The notes under the pieces were generated by a model, which was not told the origin of the DNA, searched no databases, and was given only the letters and a program-made list of their open reading frames with translations. A stretch of DNA of 64,000 nt from Sphingobacteriia bacterium 28-36-52 (GTDB taxonomy: Bacteria > Bacteroidota > Bacteroidia > Chitinophagales > Chitinophagaceae), in the NCBI GenBank assembly GCA_002281575.1, contig NCGN01000009.1:62001-126000 (forward strand), read 5' to 3'. The translations under genes and the position numbers were made by a program. Numbering within the stretch: position 1 is the first letter of the stretch; each line of letters begins with the position of its first letter. Shown here in pieces: positions 8,294 to 17,367 of this stretch.

Positions 8294-9546
8294 AAAAGAA
8301 ACCATTTTTCCTAACGAAGTTTTGGAAGAACTTAGGCCCGGGATTGGTTACCGGATCTAGTGATGATGACCCTTCTGGGATTGCAACTTATTCGCAAGCA
8401 GGAGCCCAGTTTGGACTAACTACTTTATGGACCGCATTTATCACTTTTCCTTTAATGGCTGCTATACAAGAAATGTGTGGAAGAATTGGATTGGTTGCTG
8501 GGCAGGGACTTTCAGGCACTTTAAAAACCCATTACCCAAAACCTGTTCTGTATTTAATGATCCTATTCAGCTTTCCTGCGATTGTTTTAAATATAGGTGC
8601 CAATATTGCTGGTATGGGCGCCGTTGGAAACTTATTATTCCCCACCATTGATGCCAACTATTTTAGTGTTTGCTTTACGGTTATTTTGTTGGTTTTAATT
8701 ATTTACTTGCCCTATGAAAAAATTGCTGCTGTTCTGAAATACCTCTGTTTGGTATTATTGGTTTACCTTATTGTTCCATTTTTGTACAAACAGGATGTTA
8801 ATGCAATTTTATTGAACACTTTTTTGCCTAAAATTCATTTTAACAAAGAATACTTGGCAACCTTGGTAGCCATTTTAGGGACCACCGTTTCACCTTATCT
8901 TTTTTTCTGGCAGGCAACCATGTCGGTTGAAGATCTAAAGCATAGAAAGAAGAAACTAGTAGTTAATAAAAAAATCATCGCAGAAATGCGACAAGATATA
9001 GATACTGGTATGTTGTTTTCAAATATTGTGATGTATTTTATCATTTTAACAACTGGTACTGTCTTATTTAATGCTGGTATTCATCAAATCACTACAGTTG
9101 AAGAAGCAGCACAAGCATTAAAACCATTAGCTGGTGAAGCTGCCTACATGTTGTTTGCCGTTGGAATTATTGGAACAGGATTTTTAGCCATCCCCGTTTT
9201 AAGTGGAGCATTGTCGTACATGATTACAGAAATATTTTCTTGGGAAAATGGGCTAGATAAAAAATTTCAGGAAGCAAAAGCATTTTATACCATTATTATT
9301 ATTTCCCTTTTACTAGGACTTACCATCAATTATATTGGTATTTCTCCTATTAACGCCTTAATATACGCTGCCATATTGTATGGCTTAACGGCCCCAGTTT
9401 TAATTGCGATTATTTTGCATATTGCGAATAATAAAAAAGTGATGAAAACCTATACAAATAGCGCTTGGTCTAATATATTGGGAGGAACTGCATTTGTATT
9501 AATGCTGGCTGCTACAATTGGAATGCTCCTGATGTATATTTTTTAA
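8290..9546 (+). CDS. Nramp-family divalent metal transporter with altered metal-site motifs
   Basis: The 418-residue integral membrane protein has about 11 hydrophobic segments and the Nramp start LGPGLVTG. The first-helix motif is D27-P28-S29-G30 in place of the usual DPGN, and helix six reads GTTVSPYLFFWQ (197-208) where typical Mn/Fe Nramps have the MPH motif. So the metal-site Asn is Gly and the Met is Ser. Loss of these residues is known in Nramp-related magnesium transporters, so the cargo may not be manganese or iron. It overlaps the preceding gene by 4 bases; 47 bases separate it from the next gene. Confidence 0.85.
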   Translation: MKKKPFFLTKFWKNLGPGLVTGSSDDDPSGIATYSQAGAQFGLTTLWTAFITFPLMAAIQEMCGRIGLVAGQGLSGTLKTHYPKPVLYLMILFSFPAIVLNIGANIAGMGAVGNLLFPTIDANYFSVCFTVILLVLIIYLPYEKIAAVLKYLCLVLLVYLIVPFLYKQDVNAILLNTFLPKIHFNKEYLATLVAILGTTVSPYLFFWQATMSVEDLKHRKKKLVVNKKIIAEMRQDIDTGMLFSNIVMYFIILTTGTVLFNAGIHQITTVEEAAQALKPLAGEAAYMLFAVGIIGTGFLAIPVLSGALSYMITEIFSWENGLDKKFQEAKAFYTIIIISLLLGLTINYIGISPINALIYAAILYGLTAPVLIAIILHIANNKKVMKTYTNSAWSNILGGTAFVLMLAATIGMLLMYIF

Positions 9547-9593
9547 TTTAGTGTATCTTTAAAAGGAACAGCTATTAGACTAAATAAAACCCA

Positions 9594-10538
9594 ATGACTA
9601 GGAAAATACTATTGTCGTTTTTAATACTCATCCAATTTTCAATTACTGCTTTTGCTCAATTAAAGGAGGGTGAAGGGAAAGTAAGTGTACAAGGTGGAAA
9701 AATATGGTATAGAATTATTGGCAAAGGCAAGGGCATTCCTATTCTTATGTTGCACGGAGGTCCTGGAGGAACAAGCCGATCTTTTTATCAATTTGAATCA
9801 ATTGGCAACGATCGACCATTAATTATATTTGACCAATTAGGAAGCGGAAGATCAGATTATCATACGGATACTTCATTATTAAAAGTTCCGTTATTTGTAG
9901 AACAGGTAAGCGCGTTGGTAAGCAGCCTTCAGCTCAATTCATTCTACTTGCATGGCCATTCATGGGGAACTGCATTGGCATTGGAGTACTATTTACAATA
10001 TCCAAAAGGAGTTAAAGCCATTATTTTCAATAGTCCTTATTTTAGTACAAAACTTTGGAAAAAAGATGCAGATATTTTAATTAAAACCTTACCTGATAGT
10101 ATTCAAATTGCAATAGCTGAAGCAGAAAAAACGGGTAACTTTAACAGTGCAGCATATACAAATGCAAATACGGTTTACGCGAAAAATTTTGGTGTTCGAA
10201 ATACTAGACTTTCTAGTGACTTAGATACGATTATGGCGGCAGGAAATGGTTTTATTTACAACTACATGTGGGGCCCTACCGAATTTACTGCCACAGGAAC
10301 GCTAATCAAATATGATCGAATTAGTAGTTTACCTAAAATTAAAGTGCCTGCCCTTTTTATTACAGGCGAGTTTGATGAAGCTAGGCCACAAACAGTTCGC
10401 TATTTTAGTAGATTAGTCAAGAATAGCCAATTTGGAATAATTGAAGGGGCCGGTCATGGAACCATGCACGATAATAAAGCCAAAAATATTCAATTGATAA
10501 AAGATTTTATTGCAACAGTTGAGCAAACAAAAAAATAA
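9594..10538 (+). CDS. Secreted proline iminopeptidase-like alpha/beta hydrolase
   Basis: The 314-residue protein has a Sec signal peptide cut after AFAQ. It carries the prolyl aminopeptidase signature HGGPGG (54-59, oxyanion region), the nucleophile elbow GHSWG with S123, a late Asp (GEFDEARP) and His (GAGHGTMHD), completing the triad of peptidase family S33. These enzymes release N-terminal proline or related residues from short peptides. It begins a run of five close genes that hold two such hydrolases, a P1 peptidase and an aminotransferase, suggesting peptide use. A weak promoter-like TATCTTTA lies at 9554-9561. Confidence 0.85.
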   Translation: MTRKILLSFLILIQFSITAFAQLKEGEGKVSVQGGKIWYRIIGKGKGIPILMLHGGPGGTSRSFYQFESIGNDRPLIIFDQLGSGRSDYHTDTSLLKVPLFVEQVSALVSSLQLNSFYLHGHSWGTALALEYYLQYPKGVKAIIFNSPYFSTKLWKKDADILIKTLPDSIQIAIAEAEKTGNFNSAAYTNANTVYAKNFGVRNTRLSSDLDTIMAAGNGFIYNYMWGPTEFTATGTLIKYDRISSLPKIKVPALFITGEFDEARPQTVRYFSRLVKNSQFGIIEGAGHGTMHDNKAKNIQLIKDFIATVEQTKK

Positions 10539-10546
10539 ACCAAACC

Positions 10547-11380
10547 ATGAAAATTTTAGTTACTACCGACTTTTCATTAAACTCTAAAGCAGCTATACAA
10601 TTTGCTGCAAACTTTTCTAATCAAATTAAAGGAGCTGAACTTATTTTTTATTCAGCAGTTGAAATGATGCAACCTGCTTCTTGGAATTTATCTTTTTACA
10701 AAAAATATGTTACTGAAGAAAAGAACAGATTAACCAAAGACTTAGAAAAATTTGTAAAATCTGCTTTAGGTACAAATAAAAAAGCATTGCTCGGCTGTAA
10801 ATACATGATTGATTTTACTCAAAATACAGAACAAGCTATTATTGAATATGCTGCCAAAAGTAAATGTCAATTCATTTGTATTGCTACCAATGGTGCGGGT
10901 GTTTTAAGAAAATTAATGGGAACGCATACTTCTTATTTGGTTAATCACTCTACTGTTCCGGTAATGGCAATTCCTTCTAAATATAAAACCGTAGCAATCA
11001 AGAAAATCACCTATGTATCCGACTTTGAAAACCTGGTTCCAGAACTCAATAAGGTTTCCAAATTGGGTGGTTTGCTTAAGGCTCAAACAGAGGCTTTACA
11101 CTATGCACGCATGGGTGCTAATCACCCTGAAACCATTAAAAAAACCAAAGTGTTTGCTAAACCTGCCTATACTGGAGTTAAGTACAATATTCTAGAAACA
11201 AATATTGAATATTCATTAGTAGAGCGGCTAACTAAATACATTGGAAAGCAACACCCAGATTTAATTATTTTATTTACCAGGCAGAAAAAAGGATTTTTTG
11301 AGCAATTATTTTTACCCAGTAAAGCTGCAGAGCTCACTTTCTCTACTAAAATTCCCACTTTGATATATCCAAAAAAATAA
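10547..11380 (+). CDS. Universal stress protein with two UspA domains
   Basis: The 277-residue protein has a complete N-terminal Usp domain starting MKILVTTDFS and ending with the ATP-type loop GAGVLRKLMGTHT before VPVMAIP. A second, more diverged Usp half (about 147-277) starts with ITYVSDFE and ends PTLIYPKK without a clear nucleotide loop. There is no signal peptide, so it is cytoplasmic. Spacing of 8 bases to both neighbours places it inside the peptidase operon. The direct role of Usp proteins is usually stress survival; nothing here is more specific. Confidence 0.88.
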   Translation: MKILVTTDFSLNSKAAIQFAANFSNQIKGAELIFYSAVEMMQPASWNLSFYKKYVTEEKNRLTKDLEKFVKSALGTNKKALLGCKYMIDFTQNTEQAIIEYAAKSKCQFICIATNGAGVLRKLMGTHTSYLVNHSTVPVMAIPSKYKTVAIKKITYVSDFENLVPELNKVSKLGGLLKAQTEALHYARMGANHPETIKKTKVFAKPAYTGVKYNILETNIEYSLVERLTKYIGKQHPDLIILFTRQKKGFFEQLFLPSKAAELTFSTKIPTLIYPKK

Positions 11381-11388
11381 TACCTATT

Positions 11389-12525
11389 ATGACTTTGGTA
11401 AAAATTGCTTCAACAATAGTTATTACTGGCTTCTTACATTTAACTATACAAGCTCAAAGCCAACAAAGAGCTCGTGATTATGGCATCCATATTGGCGTAT
11501 TAAAAACAGGGAAATTAAATAGTATTACCGATGTAAATGGAATAACAGTAGGCCATAGTACAGTCAAAAAAGGGGATTCTGTAAATACTGGTGTAACAGT
11601 AATTCTTCCACATCAGGGAAATATTTTTCAACAAAAAGTTCCTGCTGCAGTTTACACTGGAAATGGGTTTGGAAAACTTGCTGGCAGTACTCAAATTAAT
11701 GAATTAGGAAATATAGAAACGCCCATTGCACTCACTAATACCTTGAGTGTTTCTACAGCCATGAATGGCTTGATAACGCATACACTTGGCCAAGTAGGCA
11801 ATGAAAAAATAAGTTCTGTTAATGCGGTTGTAGGCGAAACAAATGATGGTTATTTAAATGATATCAGAGGCCGGCATGTAAGCGAACAAAATGTATTAGA
11901 AGCAATTAAAAATGCTACTTCAGCGCAAGTAATAGAAGGTGCTGTAGGAGCTGGCACGGGTACGGTTTGCTTTGGTTTTAAAGGCGGTATTGGAACTGCT
12001 TCTAGAAAATTACCTACTAGCTTAGGAGGGTATACCATTGGTGTGTTGGTTCAATCCAATTTTGGAGGTGTATTAACCATTGATGGCATTGGCGTTGGAG
12101 AATATTTACAAAAATTCAGTTTTAGCAATGAGCTATTGAATAATGTAGATGGATCATGTATGATTGTTGTAGCAACTGATGCTCCTTTAGACCATCGTAA
12201 CCTCATGAGAATGTCAAAAAGAGCCATGTTGGGTTTAGGAAGAACGGGGGGCATTGCTTCCAATGGTAGTGGTGATTATGTAATTGCTTTTTCAACATTT
12301 GAACAAAACAGGGTATTACACCAAACAAATAATGAGCCGAAAGAAATACGCAATTTGCCTAACGATGCAATCTCCCCAATATTTATGGCTACTATTGAAG
12401 CAACGGAAGAAGCAATCATTAATTCGCTGCTTGCTGCTACAGAAACACTGGGTATCAAAGGAAAAAAAGTTGCTGCACTACCTATACAACAATTATTGCC
12501 ATTATTTATAAAAGAGAAAAAATGA
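11389..12525 (+). CDS. P1 (DmpA/BapA) family self-processing aminopeptidase
   Basis: The 378-residue protein starts with a Sec signal peptide ending near QAQS, then ITDVNGITVGHSTV and the long glycine-rich body of peptidase family P1. The segment NNVDGSCMIVVATDAPL holds the expected autocleavage site between G255 and S256, making S256 the N-terminal nucleophile of the beta chain. DmpA relatives release N-terminal L- or D-residues, and BapA relatives cut beta-peptides. The gene overlaps the following fold-IV aminotransferase by 4 bases, which suggests that released amino acids feed that enzyme, although this protein is probably exported and the aminotransferase is not. Confidence 0.88.
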   Translation: MTLVKIASTIVITGFLHLTIQAQSQQRARDYGIHIGVLKTGKLNSITDVNGITVGHSTVKKGDSVNTGVTVILPHQGNIFQQKVPAAVYTGNGFGKLAGSTQINELGNIETPIALTNTLSVSTAMNGLITHTLGQVGNEKISSVNAVVGETNDGYLNDIRGRHVSEQNVLEAIKNATSAQVIEGAVGAGTGTVCFGFKGGIGTASRKLPTSLGGYTIGVLVQSNFGGVLTIDGIGVGEYLQKFSFSNELLNNVDGSCMIVVATDAPLDHRNLMRMSKRAMLGLGRTGGIASNGSGDYVIAFSTFEQNRVLHQTNNEPKEIRNLPNDAISPIFMATIEATEEAIINSLLAATETLGIKGKKVAALPIQQLLPLFIKEKK

Positions 12526-13346
12526 GTGAACGGTACATTAGTGTAAACGGAGAAATAATGCAAGCAAATAGTTTGTGCATTCCTGCATCCGATTTAGCTA
12601 TTCAAAGAGGGTATGGCATTTTTGATTTTTTGGTTACCGTTAATGGCAAACCCATTTTTTTTGAAGACCATATCAATCGATTTTATCTTTCAGCCGAAGC
12701 AATGCACCTTCCAGTCTTGTTGAACAAATTGTCTCTTATTGAAGCGATTGAACAGTTAATGCAAGAAAATAGCACGCTTAATTCAGGTATTCGCATAACC
12801 CTTACAGGAGGAGATTCACCAGATGGTTATTCCATAGGCAATCCAAATTTAATCATTAGCCAATCGCCCTTTAATTACCCAAAACAAATATTTGAAAATG
12901 GCTTAAAATTGATTACCCACGAACACCAACGACAGTTACCAACTATTAAAACCATTGACTACTTAAAAGCCATTTATTTGCAACCAACTATCAAAGCTGC
13001 TGGAGCGGATGATGTATTGTATTTTTTTAACGGAAAGGTAACCGAATGCCCAAGGGCCAACTTTTTTATAGTTACTGAGCTAAACGAAGTGCTTACCCCA
13101 AAAGATAATATTCTACATGGTGTAACTCGAAAACACATACTAAATCTAAAAGGTTATACAATCAAAGAAGCCAATATCTCTTTAGAAATGCTGGCTTCAG
13201 CTAGAGAAGCTTTTATTAGTAGTTCTACTAAAAATATCCTTCCAGTAACAACAATCAATAGAAATGCAATAGGTGATGGAAAACCGGGTCCTATTACTAG
13301 AAATTTATACGAACAATTAATTCAATTAAAAGGTATTTCATCTTAA
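12522..13346 (+). CDS. Class IV (fold IV) PLP aminotransferase, D-amino-acid/branched-chain type
   Basis: The 274-residue protein fits the class IV family that includes D-amino-acid aminotransferase, branched-chain aminotransferase and aminodeoxychorismate lyase. The start (ISVNGEIM, then RGYGIFDFL), the Lys in TIKTIDYL (K143, probable PLP Lys) and the ECPRANFFIV strand are typical. The exact substrate cannot be told: the sequence lacks an obvious branched-chain signature, and its position behind a DmpA-type peptidase favours D- or unusual amino acids. It is cytoplasmic and starts inside the preceding gene (ATGA overlap). Confidence 0.82.
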   Translation: MSERYISVNGEIMQANSLCIPASDLAIQRGYGIFDFLVTVNGKPIFFEDHINRFYLSAEAMHLPVLLNKLSLIEAIEQLMQENSTLNSGIRITLTGGDSPDGYSIGNPNLIISQSPFNYPKQIFENGLKLITHEHQRQLPTIKTIDYLKAIYLQPTIKAAGADDVLYFFNGKVTECPRANFFIVTELNEVLTPKDNILHGVTRKHILNLKGYTIKEANISLEMLASAREAFISSSTKNILPVTTINRNAIGDGKPGPITRNLYEQLIQLKGISS

Positions 13347-13376
13347 ATTGACCTAACTTAAACAAAATGTTATCCC

Positions 13377-14426
13377 ATGAATAAGCTTACTGTACTAATT
13401 GCTGTCATCTGCTTTACGACTTTAATTGGTTGTAAAACAGATAGTACTAAACCAACTGAAACAAACGATTATTTTAAGCAAACTTCTAAAGGAATCCAAA
13501 ATGGTGGTGTACAAATGATTCCGATTTCAACTCCAAGTGGTACATATAATGTTTGGACAAAAAGAATCGGGAACAATCCTACCATGAAATTATTATTATT
13601 GAATGGAGGACCTGGCGCAACGCATGAATATTTTGAATGTTTTGAAAATTTTATGCCTGCAGAGGGAATTGAAATCATTTACTATGATCAATTGGGTTGT
13701 GGTAATTCACAAGACCCTAAAGATTCTAGCTTATTTGATTTGGCTAGATATGTTGATGAAGTTGAACAAGTGAGAATAGCGCTGAATCTAAATCAAGAAA
13801 ATTTTTATTTATTAGGTCATTCTTGGGGAGGTATTCTAGCGATGGAATATGCATTAAAGTACCAACAAAATTTAAAAGGAGTCATCATATCAAATATGAT
13901 GAGCGATGCCGTAGAATATGGAAAATATGCTGATGAAGTGCTAGCCAAACAAATGGATCCAAAAATTTTAGATACCATTAGAGGTTTGGAAGCAAAAAAG
14001 GATTTTACTAATCCAAAGTACATGGATCTTCTTTACAATCATTTTTATACCAAACATATATTAAGAATGCCATTAAGCGAATGGCCAGAACCAGTGAATC
14101 GTTCTTTCGCAAAGATGAACCAAGCTCTCTATGTTACCATGCAAGGCCCTAGTGAATTTGGCATATCTGGGAAACTAACTACTTGGTCTATTAAAAACCA
14201 ATTGAGCAAAATAAAAGTTCCAGCATTGGTAGTAGGCGCTGAACACGATACCATGGATCCTGCACATATGAAATGGATGGCAAGTGCTGTACAAAATGGA
14301 ACATACCTATACTGTGCCAACGGGGGACATATGAGTATGTACGACGACCAAGCAACTTATTTTAAAGGGTTGATTCATTTTATGAAAGGAGTGAACAAAG
14401 GGGAGCAGAAAAATATTGTTCCCTAA
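13377..14426 (+). CDS. Prolyl aminopeptidase-like lipoprotein (S33)
   Basis: The 349-residue protein has a lipoprotein leader (MNKLTVLIAVICFTTLIGC, Cys19) and an alpha/beta hydrolase body with NGGPGA, GHSWGG (S149), a late Asp in GAEHDTMDP and His in NGGHMSMYD. It is related to, but clearly distinct from, the soluble secreted hydrolase 3.8 kb upstream, and the first residue of the oxyanion signature is Asn rather than His. It ends the operon and meets a convergent methyltransferase gene only 6 bases away, with no visible terminator between them. Confidence 0.85.
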   Translation: MNKLTVLIAVICFTTLIGCKTDSTKPTETNDYFKQTSKGIQNGGVQMIPISTPSGTYNVWTKRIGNNPTMKLLLLNGGPGATHEYFECFENFMPAEGIEIIYYDQLGCGNSQDPKDSSLFDLARYVDEVEQVRIALNLNQENFYLLGHSWGGILAMEYALKYQQNLKGVIISNMMSDAVEYGKYADEVLAKQMDPKILDTIRGLEAKKDFTNPKYMDLLYNHFYTKHILRMPLSEWPEPVNRSFAKMNQALYVTMQGPSEFGISGKLTTWSIKNQLSKIKVPALVVGAEHDTMDPAHMKWMASAVQNGTYLYCANGGHMSMYDDQATYFKGLIHFMKGVNKGEQKNIVP

Positions 14427-14432
14427 ACCCTT

Positions 14433-15008
14433 TTATAACTTAATCCAAAACTTTAAATCTTCATTGCTACCAATTCCTACCACTTGGTAAGTACTGGGCA
14501 TTTCATTTTCTGAGCTGTGAAATGTAGCAATCCTGGTTCCCGCTGGAAGTTGTTTGAGTTGCTTGTATAATTTTCGAGTATACAAATTGAATAGCTCTTG
14601 ACTTTGAACAACATTTTGATCAATAGCATCATTGTCTATCAGATTTTCATAAAAGGCATTATAAAAATAAAAATGTTGGTATTGGGCAAAATTGATTTCT
14701 GTAAAATTACCAGTCAAAAATTCGGTATTAGATAGTGATAATTCTAGTGCTACCGATTGTGCAATTTGAGTAAGCGATTTCCGCTGTTCAATACCCGCAA
14801 ATACAGTATTGGGATAAAGTTTAGCCCCTATTAAACAAAACTTACCTACACCACTGCCAATATCTAAAATACGAGTGTTTGAACCAACAGCTAAAAAGGC
14901 AGCAGCTTCTTTAGCAACACTTAATGGTGTCCAATGTCGGCTGGCCAATGCCGAAATTTCTTTTGGGTAAAGCTGATTAAATTTTTCGTCAGAACTAAAG
15001 CAATCCAT
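14433..15008 (-). CDS. Class I SAM-dependent methyltransferase
   Basis: The 191-residue protein carries the SAM-binding motif ILDIGSGVGKFCLIG with an acidic residue at the end of the next strand (FAGIEQR), followed by TEFLTGNFTEINF and a YFYNAFYEN motif. These mark a Rossmann methyltransferase, but the target is not identifiable. There is no leader peptide. It runs in the same direction as, and 15 bases downstream of, the ABC exporter operon, so readthrough transcription is possible. Confidence 0.8.
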   Translation of the reverse strand: MDCFSSDEKFNQLYPKEISALASRHWTPLSVAKEAAAFLAVGSNTRILDIGSGVGKFCLIGAKLYPNTVFAGIEQRKSLTQIAQSVALELSLSNTEFLTGNFTEINFAQYQHFYFYNAFYENLIDNDAIDQNVVQSQELFNLYTRKLYKQLKQLPAGTRIATFHSSENEMPSTYQVVGIGSNEDLKFWIKL

Positions 15009-15023
15009 TTACAAATATCTATA

Positions 15024-15683
15024 TTATAAAACAGATTTTATTTGATAATTACTCATTGTTAAATAAATAGCACCTGTTTTGGGGCCTGCTGCTTTCATTT
15101 TCTTACGATCTAGTTCAGTATCTTTTCCCATGAAGTTAATTGGGATTCGAATTTTTTCAATCTCGAAATTCACGGTAACCTTATCTGGCAAAATTTTTGA
15201 GTCGGTATTGTACTGAAAAATCAACAGGTAAGATCCGTCTTTCTTAGTATTAATTTCAGACTCCATCACTCTTTTTAATTTAGTATCAATTAAAATGGTT
15301 GCAATAGAGAAATCGGCTCTTTTATCTGTTGGAATTATATTAATTGCTTTGTACAACTTGGAACCTCGCTGCTCCAATCCTCTATCTACGGTTATAAATG
15401 AATACTCCAGTAAACTATTCAATGAAAAATCCAGTCCTCTTTTTGGCAACATAACAAAATCATCAGACGAGAATTTCACTTTCTTTCCTTTAACATAATA
15501 CATCTGGGCCTTTTTAACTGGCATGTTGATAAAAGAAATATCTACTTCTAATTTCAATTGAGTACTAAAAGACAATATAGAATCTAGTCTACTTTTAGCT
15601 TTCAATAAATCTGCATCTATCTCTTGTGCAAATAGCCCTATCCATAAAGAATGAAATAAAAATAAAACTGCAACTTTTTTCAT
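15024..15683 (-). CDS. Secreted LolA-like hypothetical protein
   Basis: I start the gene at ATG 15683 (MKKVAVLFLFH), giving 219 residues with a Sec signal peptide ending near LFAQ; a longer upstream frame would bury that signal. The mature part is rich in beta strands with a pattern (KAQMYYVKGKKVKFSS, then a lysine-rich MESEINTKKDGSYLLIFQY) reminiscent of LolA/LppX-type lipid or lipoprotein carriers. That fold is inference. Its start shares one base with the stop of the ABC permease (TAATG), so it belongs to the exporter operon and may act with it. Confidence 0.65.
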   Translation of the reverse strand: MKKVAVLFLFHSLWIGLFAQEIDADLLKAKSRLDSILSFSTQLKLEVDISFINMPVKKAQMYYVKGKKVKFSSDDFVMLPKRGLDFSLNSLLEYSFITVDRGLEQRGSKLYKAINIIPTDKRADFSIATILIDTKLKRVMESEINTKKDGSYLLIFQYNTDSKILPDKVTVNFEIEKIRIPINFMGKDTELDRKKMKAAGPKTGAIYLTMSNYQIKSVL

Positions 15684-16513
15684 TACCCAATGTCTTTTTT
15701 GTGAAACCAATAAATTCCTGCCCCCATAAATAATATGCAATAGGCAAAGCTTAGAACACTATTAAAAATGATTTGTTGCCAATTAATAGTATAAGAAAAG
15801 AAGTACTGCCAGGTATCATTCAATTTGGCGAAGAATAATTGATTAAACCAATTATCTCCAAAATCAACTTTCAATAATATATTTGAAAGGATTAAGAAAA
15901 AGGCCGATACAATCCAAGTCTTGGTAGCTTCTTTAAAAACAATTGCAATGGTTAAACTAGCAACCGAAAAAAATACCATCGACAAAGCACCAGAAACGAA
16001 AGACCACTGTAATCTTTTTATAGCGTCATTTGCATCAAAAAAATTCAAGCCATTTAAGTACACCACTAAGTCTCCCTTTCCAAAAAAAGCATAGGACAAC
16101 CCAAATGAACTAGCAGCCAATAATCCCACAACCAATAAAGTAAACCCAATTGCAACCAGGTATTTACTTAAAATATATTTCCATTTGCTTACTGGTTGAA
16201 GCATAATAGTCTGTAAGGTTCTGTCTTTATATTCTGATGTTAAAGTTCCCGAAACCACTATCATAAGTATTAAGGGTAAATGAAACCAAAGGGTATTGAG
16301 AATTAAATAAATTAATAAGTTTCCATTCAATAAAGTTCCTTCAAAATAAAATTTCTGCTTTAAATTTTCTAAAAGCAAATCAATGATGGTTGTCCCTTGA
16401 TAATATGCACTGAATAAAATCAGGAGCTCAATAGAAAAGAGTGCTCCCAAAGCATAGTAAGTTTTACTTTGCTTAAAGAGTTTATATATTTCTGCTTTTA
16501 TTAGGCTTCGCAT
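15683..16513 (-). CDS. ABC-2 type transporter permease
   Basis: The 276-residue protein has six strongly hydrophobic segments, an N-terminal MRSLIKAEIYKLFKQ start typical of ABC-2 exporters, and the EYKDRTLQ motif before the third helix (SGTLTSEYKDRTLQTIMLQPVS). I use ATG 16513 rather than a TTG two codons earlier; the ATG shares a base with the stop of the ATPase gene. With the ATPase it forms an exporter of unknown cargo, whose operon also encodes a two-helix membrane protein and a secreted LolA-like protein. Confidence 0.88.
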   Translation of the reverse strand: MRSLIKAEIYKLFKQSKTYYALGALFSIELLILFSAYYQGTTIIDLLLENLKQKFYFEGTLLNGNLLIYLILNTLWFHLPLILMIVVSGTLTSEYKDRTLQTIMLQPVSKWKYILSKYLVAIGFTLLVVGLLAASSFGLSYAFFGKGDLVVYLNGLNFFDANDAIKRLQWSFVSGALSMVFFSVASLTIAIVFKEATKTWIVSAFFLILSNILLKVDFGDNWFNQLFFAKLNDTWQYFFSYTINWQQIIFNSVLSFAYCILFMGAGIYWFHKKDIG

Positions 16514-17367
16514 TAACAATTGGTTTCAAATAGTTTTTCCATACTCAATTCAGGGGTACAAGAAGTGATATAAATTTGTTCTGCAACTAATAACTGTATT
16601 AAAGACGGAACTTCTGCAGCAGCAATCGTTACCAAAGCACAATTCCCTTTAAATTCAACAGGATAGTTTTTTAAACATACTGCCTGCTTAATATTATCTG
16701 CACAAATATTATATATAAAAGTATTCTCAGCAATCAATTGCTGGGCTGGACCAGCATTTACCAATTTACCTTCTTTTAATACATATAATGTATGGCAAAG
16801 CTTACTCAACTCTTCTATAATATGCGATGACAATAAGATGGCCAACTGTTCTTTTTCTGCTAAATCGGCAATCAACCTTCTTAAAGAACTAACCCCTAAA
16901 GGATCTAAACCAGTAAAAGGTTCATCTAATACTAAACATGCAGGATTATTCAAGAGTGCAATGGCTATTCCTAATCTTTGCTTCATTCCCATTGAAAAGT
17001 TTGCTACTTTATCGGTTCTATTGGTAGGCAATCCTACCTTAACTAAATGTGTAGCTATTTCTTGTTTTGTTAATTGAAGCCCTTGTATGCTGGCAAATAA
17101 ATGAATATTATCATAGGCATTCAAGTATTCATACAATGCTGGCTTTTCAATGATTCCTCCAATAGGTTTAACAGATTGGTTGGGTAATACAACCTGACCA
17201 GAATCAGGCGTAATTAAGCCAAACAAAATTTTGAATAAAGTAGTTTTACCTGCACCGTTGGCTCCTAATATGCCGCAAATTTCTCCGGCAGCACAACCGA
17301 TACTCACATTATCAAGAACTTTTCTTTTCCCGTATACCTTGCTGAGACTGGTTCCTGAAATAATCAT
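16513..17367 (-). CDS. ABC transporter ATP-binding protein
   Basis: The 284-residue ATPase has a Walker A (GANGAGKT, 35-42), Q-loop region, signature NFSMGMKQR and Walker B CLVLDEPFTGLDP, followed by the switch SSHIIEEL. The variant signature FSMGMKQR and the about 70-residue C-terminal extension are usual for ABC-2 exporter ATPases such as those for bacteriocin or antibiotic export. Its ATG overlaps the stop of the upstream gene by 4 bases and its stop overlaps the permease start. The cargo is not evident. Confidence 0.93.
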   Translation of the reverse strand: MIISGTSLSKVYGKRKVLDNVSIGCAAGEICGILGANGAGKTTLFKILFGLITPDSGQVVLPNQSVKPIGGIIEKPALYEYLNAYDNIHLFASIQGLQLTKQEIATHLVKVGLPTNRTDKVANFSMGMKQRLGIAIALLNNPACLVLDEPFTGLDPLGVSSLRRLIADLAEKEQLAILLSSHIIEELSKLCHTLYVLKEGKLVNAGPAQQLIAENTFIYNICADNIKQAVCLKNYPVEFKGNCALVTIAAAEVPSLIQLLVAEQIYITSCTPELSMEKLFETNC

